Of a DNA stretch of 6,809 nt, positions 1 to 5,567 are shown piece by piece. Under the pieces are notes generated by a model. It made no database searches, was not told the DNA's origin, and saw nothing but the letters and a program-made list of their open reading frames with translations. Position 1 is the stretch's first letter. Each line of letters begins with the position of its first letter. Where the stretch lies: contig DASTCG010000149.1 of assembly GCA_035711385.1 (NCBI GenBank), forward strand, positions 1 to 6,809, given 5' to 3'. The position numbers were made by a program, and so were the translations under genes. Origin of the DNA: JACDAN01 sp035711385. GTDB lineage: Bacteria > Actinomycetota > Thermoleophilia > Gaiellales > Gaiellaceae.

Positions 1-531
1 AGCGGAGGCCATCCCTGGGATCAGGAGGCGGCGGCGGGCGAGCCGGAGGTCGGGGAGCCCGAGGAGCGGCCGTCCAACATCGTCAACGTCGCCGACCTCG
101 AGCAGGAACGCTGGATCGACCTCGCCGACGCGGCCGGCTCCCAGAAGTCAGGGTTGAACGTGGTCACGATCGGGCCGGGCAAGCTGCCCGCGCCCGCGCA
201 CAGCCACTCGGCGGAGGAGGAGATCTTCGTCGTGCTGGAGGGCGACGGCACCCTCGAGCTCGTGCCCAACCCGCGGGCGCGGGACCGCGGACACGAGGAG
301 CAGCACCACCCCATCCGCGCCGGCCACGTCGTCTCCAGGCCGGCCGGGACGCGGATCGCGCATGCGTTCCGCGGCGGGGCCGGCGGCATGAAGGTGCTCA
401 TGTACGGCTGGCGGGACACGAACGACATCACCTACTACCCCCGCTCGAACAAGATCGCCTTCCGGGGCGTCGGGCTGATCGCCCGCCTCGAGCCGCTCGA
501 CTACTGGGACGGCGAGGAACCACCCGGCTAG
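1..531 (+). CDS. Cupin-domain protein, 5'-truncated by the window edge (probable bicupin C-terminal half)
   Basis: The reading frame is open from base 1 to the TAG at 529-531, giving at least 176 residues, so the true start lies outside the window. A TTG at 154 is an in-frame start candidate, but starting there would cut off about 50 well-formed residues just before the barrel, so I reject it. The visible part is an acidic linker (about residues 8-35), then one cupin beta-barrel. Cupin motif 1 is H67-x-H69-x4-E74-x6-G81. Motif 2 is G108-x5-P114-x-G116-x4-H121, with two more residues than usual between Gly and His. H67, H69, E74 and H121 are the expected metal ligands. The tail (YGWRDTND, then YYPRS and LDYWDGEE) resembles two-domain cupins of unknown function that I recall from actinobacteria, so a second cupin upstream is likely. 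The substrate is unknown; the motifs imply a metal-binding enzyme or small-molecule sensor in the cytoplasm. Confidence 0.8.
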   Translation, partial: SGGHPWDQEAAAGEPEVGEPEERPSNIVNVADLEQERWIDLADAAGSQKSGLNVVTIGPGKLPAPAHSHSAEEEIFVVLEGDGTLELVPNPRARDRGHEEQHHPIRAGHVVSRPAGTRIAHAFRGGAGGMKVLMYGWRDTNDITYYPRSNKIAFRGVGLIARLEPLDYWDGEEPPG

Positions 532-544
532 CCACTTCGGGTCG

Positions 545-569
545 TGTCCCGGTGCCAGGCACCAGGACA
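545..569. terminator. Imperfect hairpin between convergent genes (possible bidirectional terminator or dispersed palindrome)
   Basis: TGTCC (545-549) pairs with GGACA (565-569), and GGTGC (551-555) pairs with GCACC (559-563). One C/A mismatch separates the two stems, and the loop is CAG. It lies in the 42-base gap between the cupin stop and the pspAB stop, where a shared terminator is expected. There is no T-run on either side, so classic intrinsic termination is not shown. The core palindrome resembles GGTGCC-N-GGCACC elements that I remember from intergenic regions of high-GC genomes, so it may be a repeat copy instead. Confidence 0.4.
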
Positions 570-573
570 GGGC

Positions 574-1140
574 TCAAAGAGGCAGGCCGAAGAGCGCGAA
601 CCACATCGAGATGTCGGGCTCGATCGGCAGCTCCTCCTCGAGCTTCGCCTTCAGCTCGAGCTCCTCGGCGTTGTCGCGCTCGCGCTCGCCGGTCGGGACG
701 AACGGCCAGAACGCGCCGCGCTTGTAGCCGTACACGAAGTAGACGGGATTCCGCCCGCCGTCGAACCGGAAGACGGCGGCGAGGAGCTGCGGCCCGAAGC
801 CGCGCTCGGCCAGCTCCGAGCCGACGAGATGGACGGTCGTGACGAGGTCCTCGAACTCGTCGTCGCTGACGATCAACCACTCGTAGCCGTAGTCGTCCGC
901 GCGGCGCTCGATCCGCGAGGCCGACTCCCGCGCGGCGACGTCCAGCAGTTCCTGCATCTCGTTCTCCGCCCGGACGAACTCGCCGGCTGAGAGCGGCTTG
1001 AAAACGACCGCCCCGGTGCCGGCGGGCTTGAGGCCCAGCTCAGCCTCCATCGAGACGGCGGCGGAGGGAAGGGCGAACAGCGCCTCGCGCTTCGCCTCCT
1101 TCAAGCGCCTCCGCCCGAAGAGGACGTCGCGAATGCCCAG
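574..1140 (-). CDS. pspAB: PspA-associated protein PspAB
   Basis: This small soluble protein is recognised from its resemblance to PspAB, the partner usually encoded next to htpX in actinobacteria and linked to the PspA envelope-stress response. Family-like stretches run in order: an N-terminal FGRRR element, ALFALPSAAV, a YGYEWLIV strand, GFGPQLL, YKRGAFWPF, then ERERDNAEELEL and a C-terminal W(F)ALFG end. No signal peptide or membrane segment is visible, so it is probably cytoplasmic or peripheral to the membrane. I start it at CTG (1140-1138). An AGGAG (1152-1148) sits 7 bases upstream, and the product (188 residues, beginning MGIRDVLFG) matches the usual family N-terminus. The alternative is TTG at 1185, which adds 15 uncharacteristic residues and overlaps htpX by 35 bases. 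It follows htpX by 10 bases in one operon. Its biochemical role is not established; no pspA is visible in this window. Confidence 0.85.
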   Translation of the reverse strand: MGIRDVLFGRRRLKEAKREALFALPSAAVSMEAELGLKPAGTGAVVFKPLSAGEFVRAENEMQELLDVAARESASRIERRADDYGYEWLIVSDDEFEDLVTTVHLVGSELAERGFGPQLLAAVFRFDGGRNPVYFVYGYKRGAFWPFVPTGERERDNAEELELKAKLEEELPIEPDISMWFALFGLPL

Positions 1141-1147
1141 CGTCCCG

Positions 1148-1152
1148 CTCCT
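1148..1152 (-). promoter_or_regulatory. Shine-Dalgarno of pspAB, overlapping the htpX stop codon
   Basis: Read on the minus strand, AGGAG begins within the TAG stop of htpX and is followed by a 7-base spacer and CTG. This is the strongest ribosome-binding site in the neighbourhood, and it is the main reason for choosing the CTG start over the TTG at 1185. Terminating htpX ribosomes would land on it, which favours translational coupling. Confidence 0.6.
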
Positions 1153-2059
1153 AGCTTGGGACGGGTCGCCCCATCTCGCGGGCAATCGCCGAGAGCCTGG
1201 CGAGCCGCTTCTCGAGCGGCGGATGGGTCATGAAGAACTCTGCGAACGAGGCCTTCACGTTCGTCGGGACGATGAAGAACGCGTTCATGCCCTGCACCTC
1301 GCGGAGGTCGCGTTGCGGAATCTGCTGGATCTGGCCCGAGATCCGCTGGAGCGCCGACATGAGGTTCTCCGGCGCGCCGGTGATCAACGCGGCGCCGCGA
1401 TCCGCCGCGTACTCGCGATACCGGGAGATCATGAGGATGAGGACGTACGAGATCACGTACGTCAGCATCGCGATCAGGAACATGATCAGCCAGACCGGGG
1501 TTCCGCCGGACCGATCGCGGCCGCCGCCGAACATCCCGCCGAAGAGGCCGATCCGCATCAGCAGCGCCGCGACCATCGCGAAGAAGCTCGAGACGGTCAT
1601 GATCGCGACGTCACGGTTCCCGATGTGGGAGAGCTCGTGCGCGAGCACGCCCTCGACCTCGGGCTTGCTCAGCCGGTACCAGAGGCCCTCGGTGACCGCG
1701 ACGACGGCGTGCTTCGGGCTTCGGCCCGTCGCGAACGCGTTCGGAACGTCGGTGGGGACGACCGCGATCCGCGGCTTGGGGAGATCGGCCATCGCGCACA
1801 GCCGCTCGACCATGTCGTGGAGCTCCGGCGCCTCGTCCCGGTCGACCACCTTCGCGCGGGAGGCGGCGAGGGCGATCTTGTCGGACGTGTAGTACTGGAA
1901 AAAGGCGAGCGCGCCCATGATCACGATGACGAACCAGATCCCGACGTTCGTGAACGAGACCAGCGCGACGAAGAAGGCCACGTAGAGGGCCCCGAGGAGG
2001 AACATCGTCAGCACCATGCGGGCCGACAGTCCGAAATCTCTTCCGTACGCTCTGCGCAT
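1151..2059 (-). CDS. htpX: HtpX-family membrane zinc metalloprotease (M48)
   Basis: HtpX is a membrane-embedded M48 zinc endopeptidase that degrades misfolded membrane proteins. The 302-residue length is typical. Two N-terminal hydrophobic helices (about residues 14-35 and 37-55) precede the catalytic domain. The zinc motif HELSH is at 141-145, and the third ligand is E216 in the REYAAD stretch. Two more membrane helices (about 155-175 and 190-212) lie between them. The substrate-cleft strand VPNAFATGRSPKHA is also typical of the family. The ATG at 2059 has no clear Shine-Dalgarno; a TACAAT -10-like box 7 bases upstream suggests a leaderless mRNA. A downstream ATG (M14, 2020) would still keep all helices. 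It is first in an operon with pspAB, which supports an envelope-stress role. Its 5' end may overlap the divergent membrane-protein gene that starts at 2016. Confidence 0.95.
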   Translation of the reverse strand: MRRAYGRDFGLSARMVLTMFLLGALYVAFFVALVSFTNVGIWFVIVIMGALAFFQYYTSDKIALAASRAKVVDRDEAPELHDMVERLCAMADLPKPRIAVVPTDVPNAFATGRSPKHAVVAVTEGLWYRLSKPEVEGVLAHELSHIGNRDVAIMTVSSFFAMVAALLMRIGLFGGMFGGGRDRSGGTPVWLIMFLIAMLTYVISYVLILMISRYREYAADRGAALITGAPENLMSALQRISGQIQQIPQRDLREVQGMNAFFIVPTNVKASFAEFFMTHPPLEKRLARLSAIAREMGRPVPS

Positions 2060-3560
2060 CGCCCTGATTGTAGTTCTGGGGCTCTGGGCTGCCGCGGCTC
2101 TGGCGGAGCCCTCGGGAACACAACTGCGGGTCGTCGTCGTTCCGGGCCTCGAAACGGGCGACCTCTCGGCCCTCGAGGGTCGCGGCGCCGTCGGCCTGCT
2201 CGTACCGGACGCCGGCCCGAGAACGAGCGCGGCACGGGCGCGAGCAGCGCTCGAGCGCGGCGCGATCCGGAACTCGCTCCTGGGCGGGCTCCCCGAGGGG
2301 AATCCGCGCCTTCAGGTCGAGACCGCCGCGACGGTCCCGGCAGGCGATGCGATCGTGCTCGCGCTTCCCCGCGGAGGTGGCCAGCCGAACGACCGCCGCT
2401 ACCCGATCGCCGTGCTTGGGAAGGGCTACCGCGGGCTCCTCACGTCTGACTCGACGCGGATCCCGGGTCTCGTCTCGATCGCGGACGTCGCTCCCACCGC
2501 CCTCGGCGAGAAGCGCGCTCTCGGCTCGGTCTCCGCCGCGGATCCGGTCGAGCGCCTGGCGCAGCTCGACGACCGGATCCGCGCGAACCATGACGCCGAG
2601 CCGGTCGTCCTCCTGCTCTCGCTGGCGCTCGTCGTCGCCGTCGCCGCCTTCCTTCCCGCCGCCGCCCTCCCCGCCTTCGCCGCCGTCCTGCTCGCGAACC
2701 TCGTCCTCGGCGCACTCGGCTCGACGGAGGTCTGGGTCGACGCGCTCGCCGTCGTCCTGGCGGTGGGGGTCGCGCTCCCGCTCGCGCGGGCCGCGCCCGT
2801 CGTCCAGGGGCTGCTGCTCGCCGGCGTGCTCGCCGCGTACCTCGTCGCGATGGCAGCCGACGAGCGCTGGGTCGCCCTCTCACCGCTCGGCCCGAGGCAG
2901 AACGACCGGTTCTACGGCCTCTCGAACCTCCTGGCGACGCTCCTGCTCGTCCCCGCCCTCGCCGGCGCAATCCTGCTGGGGCGCCGCTTCGGCTGGTGGG
3001 CGTTCCTCGGCGTCGCGGCGCTCGCCGTCGCCACGGTCGGTGGAAGCGCGTTCGGCGCCAACGGAGGCGAGGTGGTCGTCTTCGTCGTCGCCTTCCTCGT
3101 GCTGGCCGCCCTGGAGCACGGCCTCGACCGCAGGCTCGCGATCGGCGCGACGGTCGTCGCGGCGATCCTCGCGCTCGCCCTCGTCGCCGGCGGGCCGAGC
3201 CACGTCACGGACTCGATCGCCGACGGGCCCGCCGGCCTGGCCGGGGATCTGGGCGATTCCGTCCGAATCTCCTTCGAGCGTGCGACGGCGGGGGCGGGTG
3301 ACGCCCTGCTCGTCCTCGGCGGGATCGCGGCGCTCGTCGCGCTCGCCCTCCGCGAGCGCAGACCTGTCCTCCTCGCGCTCCTCGCCGGGCTCGGCGTCTC
3401 GCTGCTCGTGAACGACTCTCCGACCGACGTCGTGCTCGCAGGGCTCGCCTGCTACGTCGTGCTCAGCAGTGCCCCTGCCCTCGCCCGACCAGTGCGCGAA
3501 GGACCCCAGCCGGCCCCTCGGGCACAGAAAGCGAGAAGCCCCCAGGCCGCCAGGCCCTGA
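2016..3560 (+). CDS. Polytopic membrane protein with a shortened alkaline-phosphatase-like N-terminal domain
   Basis: The 514-residue protein has three parts. A hydrophobic signal/anchor (about 13-30, ending ALA) comes first. Next is an extracytoplasmic domain (about 35-190) with a VVVVPGLETGDLSAL strand, GAVGLL (57-62), and GLLTSDSTRIPGLVSIADVAPTAL at 140-163. The rest is a multi-helix membrane module (about 195-490). The outer domain resembles, from memory, the phosphatase-superfamily domain of large membrane proteins in Firmicutes, but it is much shorter and shows no metal-binding Asp/His set, so it is probably non-catalytic. Polar motifs within the membrane part are RFYGLSN (298-304), FGANGGE (346-352) and NDSPTD (466-471). 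The C-terminal tail is rich in Pro, Arg and Ala. The start is uncertain: ATG 2016 overlaps htpX by 44 bases and lacks a well-spaced Shine-Dalgarno, while in-frame CTG codons at 2052 and 2064 would shorten the N-terminus. The last 98 bases overlap the convergent gene. Its function is unknown; an envelope-polymer role is only an inference. Confidence 0.75.
   Translation: MRADSPKSLPYALRIALIVVLGLWAAAALAEPSGTQLRVVVVPGLETGDLSALEGRGAVGLLVPDAGPRTSAARARAALERGAIRNSLLGGLPEGNPRLQVETAATVPAGDAIVLALPRGGGQPNDRRYPIAVLGKGYRGLLTSDSTRIPGLVSIADVAPTALGEKRALGSVSAADPVERLAQLDDRIRANHDAEPVVLLLSLALVVAVAAFLPAAALPAFAAVLLANLVLGALGSTEVWVDALAVVLAVGVALPLARAAPVVQGLLLAGVLAAYLVAMAADERWVALSPLGPRQNDRFYGLSNLLATLLLVPALAGAILLGRRFGWWAFLGVAALAVATVGGSAFGANGGEVVVFVVAFLVLAALEHGLDRRLAIGATVVAAILALALVAGGPSHVTDSIADGPAGLAGDLGDSVRISFERATAGAGDALLVLGGIAALVALALRERRPVLLALLAGLGVSLLVNDSPTDVVLAGLACYVVLSSAPALARPVREGPQPAPRAQKARSPQAARP
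2067..2072 (-). promoter_or_regulatory. Candidate -10 box for htpX-pspAB (leaderless)
   Basis: The minus strand reads TACAAT, then 7 bases, then the htpX ATG. That is the geometry of leaderless actinobacterial promoters (TANNNT ending about 6-7 bases before +1). A hexamer resembling TTGACA is not present at 16-18 bases upstream. The box lies inside the signal-peptide codons of the divergent gene. Confidence 0.4.
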
Positions 3561-5082
3561 CGATCGTCATGCCGTCCGCGGCCCGGTCGACGCAGACGGC
3601 CCCCTCCCGGACACGCCAGTAGCGCGTGTACCGGATCTTCAGCTGGTAGGAGCCGGCCTCCGGCAAGACCGCGGCGACGCCGGCATGGTCCAGCCGCGTG
3701 AGCACGGGCTCTCCGGGCCCGGTCAGGATCGGCTGCGGATGCGGGACCTCGTAGATCGCGAGCTGAGGGCTCGAGTACACCTCCCGCATGCCCAGCCTCC
3801 CCGAGCGCAGGAGCGACGCCTCTCGCTCCTCGCCCTTTTGCCCGAGCCGCGTCTCCGGCAGGACCACGTAGCGCACTCCCATGCTCCGCAGCCAGGCGCG
3901 GTACGCCGACGGTCGCAGGGGCTTCTCGTAGAAGAGCTCGTTACGGGCGATGTCGATCTGCCGATACCAGCCGCGGGCGAGCGGGATGCCGGCCCTCGGC
4001 AGCCAGTAGGCCTCCCAGTGGTCGAAGGTCGGCACGACTTCGACGCGGTAGTTCGGCGTCGAGTGCCCGGCGAGGAACGCGACGGCCGGCGCCCAGAACT
4101 GGCGTTGCGCCGCCCGCACGTCCGTTCGGTCGAGGGCAGCCCCGGCATAGGGCGCAACGTTGTAGACGAGGGCGGCCGACAGCGCGAGCGCCGTCAGCCA
4201 GCGCGGCCGGAAGCGCGCCACGAACGCCGTCATCAGCATCACCGGGAAGACGACGGAGCGGAGCCGGGTCAGGTTCTCGCCGACGGGCGTCGAGACGACG
4301 AAGACGGCGACGCTCGCGGCGCCCCACACGAGGAAAAACGCGCCCAGGATCGCGCCGCGGCGCGCCCGCCGCGCAAGCTCCGCTCCCAGCAGACTGACGG
4401 TGAGCACGGCGGCGAGCTCCAGGCCCCGGAACGGGTACGGCCCGCTGCTCGGGAAGAAGACGAGCACGCCGACCTGGACGGCTGCGATCGCGGCGAGCGC
4501 GCCCGCGAACGCCAGCGCGTGCGTCCCCAGGCGCCGGACGAGCGCGAGCGCGATCAAGACCAGGCAGAGGAAGACGAAGGCGAGCGGGCTGAAGCCCAGC
4601 GTCAGCGCCGCCGCGGCAGCCGCGAGCCACCGGCGGTCACCCTGGAGCGCACGGAGCGCGCCGAGGGCGGCGGCAAGTCCGAGGGCGTAGCTGTAGGTGC
4701 CGACGAACATCGGGCCGGCCGCGAGAACGGCAAAGGCGCGGGCCGGCCAGTGACCGGCGGCGCCCCATTCCCGCTCGACGATCGACGCGAAGAGGGCCGC
4801 GGACGCGACGACCGCCGCGAAGACGAGCGGCACATTCCCGACGACCGCCGCCGGCAGGTAGTACAGGAGGCTGTACGAGGCGAGCGGGTAATGCCCGCCG
4901 TACCAGAGGTTGTCCCAGACGTACACGCCCTGCTCGACGAGGAGCGTCCGGTAGAGGTGCGCCGGCGCGTCTCCCGTGGGCGGGGCCAGGGCGACGAGCA
5001 GCGCCGCGCCTGCGAAGGCGAGCGAGCCTGCGATCAGGACCTCCCGGCGGGGGGCGATCAGGCGGGAGACGGCGGCGGTCAT
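3463..5082 (-). CDS. Polytopic membrane protein, GT-C glycosyltransferase-like (6-pyruvoyl-tetrahydropterin synthase-related membrane family)
   Basis: This is a 539-residue membrane protein. After helix 1 (about 14-34), the first outer loop carries GDAPAHLYR (D38, H42) and WDNLWYGGHYP (D57, then W60-H64), followed by Y70-P77. This layout is typical of GT-C-fold membrane transferases and the related 6-pyruvoyl-tetrahydropterin-synthase-related membrane proteins. D38 and D57 are candidate catalytic or metal residues. About nine more helices follow, then an outer C-terminal domain with FDHWEAYW (from 353), MGVRYVVLP (401-409) and a beta-rich tail. GT-C enzymes use lipid-linked sugar donors on the outer face; neither donor nor acceptor can be read here. 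I chose ATG 5082 because the longer open frame to 5253 adds a low-complexity Arg/Ser/Pro leader and runs through the divergent cytochrome gene. Its 3' end overlaps the convergent membrane-protein gene by 98 bases. Confidence 0.75.
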   Translation of the reverse strand: MTAAVSRLIAPRREVLIAGSLAFAGAALLVALAPPTGDAPAHLYRTLLVEQGVYVWDNLWYGGHYPLASYSLLYYLPAAVVGNVPLVFAAVVASAALFASIVEREWGAAGHWPARAFAVLAAGPMFVGTYSYALGLAAALGALRALQGDRRWLAAAAAALTLGFSPLAFVFLCLVLIALALVRRLGTHALAFAGALAAIAAVQVGVLVFFPSSGPYPFRGLELAAVLTVSLLGAELARRARRGAILGAFFLVWGAASVAVFVVSTPVGENLTRLRSVVFPVMLMTAFVARFRPRWLTALALSAALVYNVAPYAGAALDRTDVRAAQRQFWAPAVAFLAGHSTPNYRVEVVPTFDHWEAYWLPRAGIPLARGWYRQIDIARNELFYEKPLRPSAYRAWLRSMGVRYVVLPETRLGQKGEEREASLLRSGRLGMREVYSSPQLAIYEVPHPQPILTGPGEPVLTRLDHAGVAAVLPEAGSYQLKIRYTRYWRVREGAVCVDRAADGMTIVRAWRPGGFSLSVPEGPAGVLRALVGRGQGHC

Positions 5083-5123
5083 GCCCTGCGTAGTCTGACG
5101 ACTCTCGAGGGTAGACTCGCGCG
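5083..5123. promoter_or_regulatory. 41-base divergent intergenic region
   Basis: This short gap holds the start-proximal signals of both the GT-C-like gene (minus) and the cytochrome c gene (plus). Besides the plus-strand TAGACT box, the minus strand reads TACCCT at 5113-5108. That could serve as a -10 box and would give the minus gene a leader of roughly 18 bases ending in a weak purine-rich GCAGGG. The two candidate boxes overlap by two bases, so the promoters could compete. There is no room here for -35 elements outside the flanking genes. I see no operator repeat beyond a loose AGTCT/AGACT pair at 5092-5096 and 5113-5117. Confidence 0.35.
5112..5117 (+). promoter_or_regulatory. -10 box for the cytochrome c-serS transcript (leaderless)
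   Basis: TAGACT fits TANNNT and lies 6 bases before the GTG at 5124, so transcription would start at or next to the start codon. No Shine-Dalgarno is present upstream of that GTG, which agrees with a leaderless mRNA. Confidence 0.55.
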
Positions 5124-5567
5124 GTGCGCCGCGCAGCACTGATCGCCGTCCTCGCAGCGCTGCTCGCGGGCTGCGGCGGGGAGAAGACGGTCGAGCCCCT
5201 CCCGGAGACCGTGGAGACGACCGCGACGGCGACCCAGCCGGGTACGACGACAACCGAAGGCGGCGCCGGCGGGGGAGCTGTCAAGGGCGACGCGGCGGCC
5301 GGGAAGGCGCTCTTCGCGGCCAACGGCTGCGGCAGCTGCCACACGTTCCAGCCGGCCGGCTCGAGCGGCACGACGGGCCCGGATCTCGACAAGCTCGCCG
5401 ACTACGCGAAGAGGGCGAACAAGCCGGTCGCAGAGTTCACGCGCGAATCGATCGAGAACCCGAGCGCTTACGTCGAGCAGGGCTATCCCCAGGGAGTCAT
5501 GCCCACCTACGACCAGCTGACGCCGAAGCAGCTGAACGACCTCGTCGCCTTCCTGACGCAGAGTTGA
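5124..5567 (+). CDS. Lipoprotein mono-heme cytochrome c
   Basis: This 147-residue protein is exported and lipid-anchored. A short charged N-terminus and hydrophobic stretch (4-14) lead to a lipobox LLAGC with lipidation Cys17. A Thr/Glu/Gly-rich linker (about 18-52) tethers the domain to the membrane. The class I cytochrome c domain starts at GDAAAGKALF (55-64), has the heme-binding CGSCH at 69-73 (C69, C72, H73) and GPDLD at 85-89, and has probable axial Met126 in GVMPTY. The end helix LTPKQLNDLVAFL (132-144) is typical. It probably carries electrons in the outer-membrane-face respiratory chain, for example to or from an oxidase or the bc complex; the partner cannot be told. The GTG start is supported by the -10 box 6 bases upstream. 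The TGA overlaps the TTG of serS (TTGA), so the genes are coupled despite their unrelated functions. Confidence 0.93.
   Translation: MRRAALIAVLAALLAGCGGEKTVEPLPETVETTATATQPGTTTTEGGAGGGAVKGDAAAGKALFAANGCGSCHTFQPAGSSGTTGPDLDKLADYAKRANKPVAEFTRESIENPSAYVEQGYPQGVMPTYDQLTPKQLNDLVAFLTQS

Noticed and set aside
998..2449. Long + strand open frame opposite htpX
   Set aside because: The translation is Arg/Asp/Glu/His-rich with no domain, and it lies antisense to a clear HtpX with an intact zinc motif. Long antisense frames are expected at this GC content.
1611..2591. Minus-strand frame overlapping the htpX start and running into the + membrane-protein gene
   Set aside because: It is in a different frame from htpX, is Arg-rich and without motifs, and crosses two well-supported genes.
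3469..5142. Long + strand open frame opposite the GT-C-like gene
   Set aside because: The product is low-complexity and highly charged, with no recognisable fold; the minus-strand protein has coherent membrane helices and family motifs.
5083..5253. N-terminal extension of the GT-C-like gene up to 5253
   Set aside because: The added 57 residues are Ser/Arg/Pro-rich, overlap the cytochrome c signal peptide region in antisense, and precede a normal membrane-protein N-terminus at ATG 5082.
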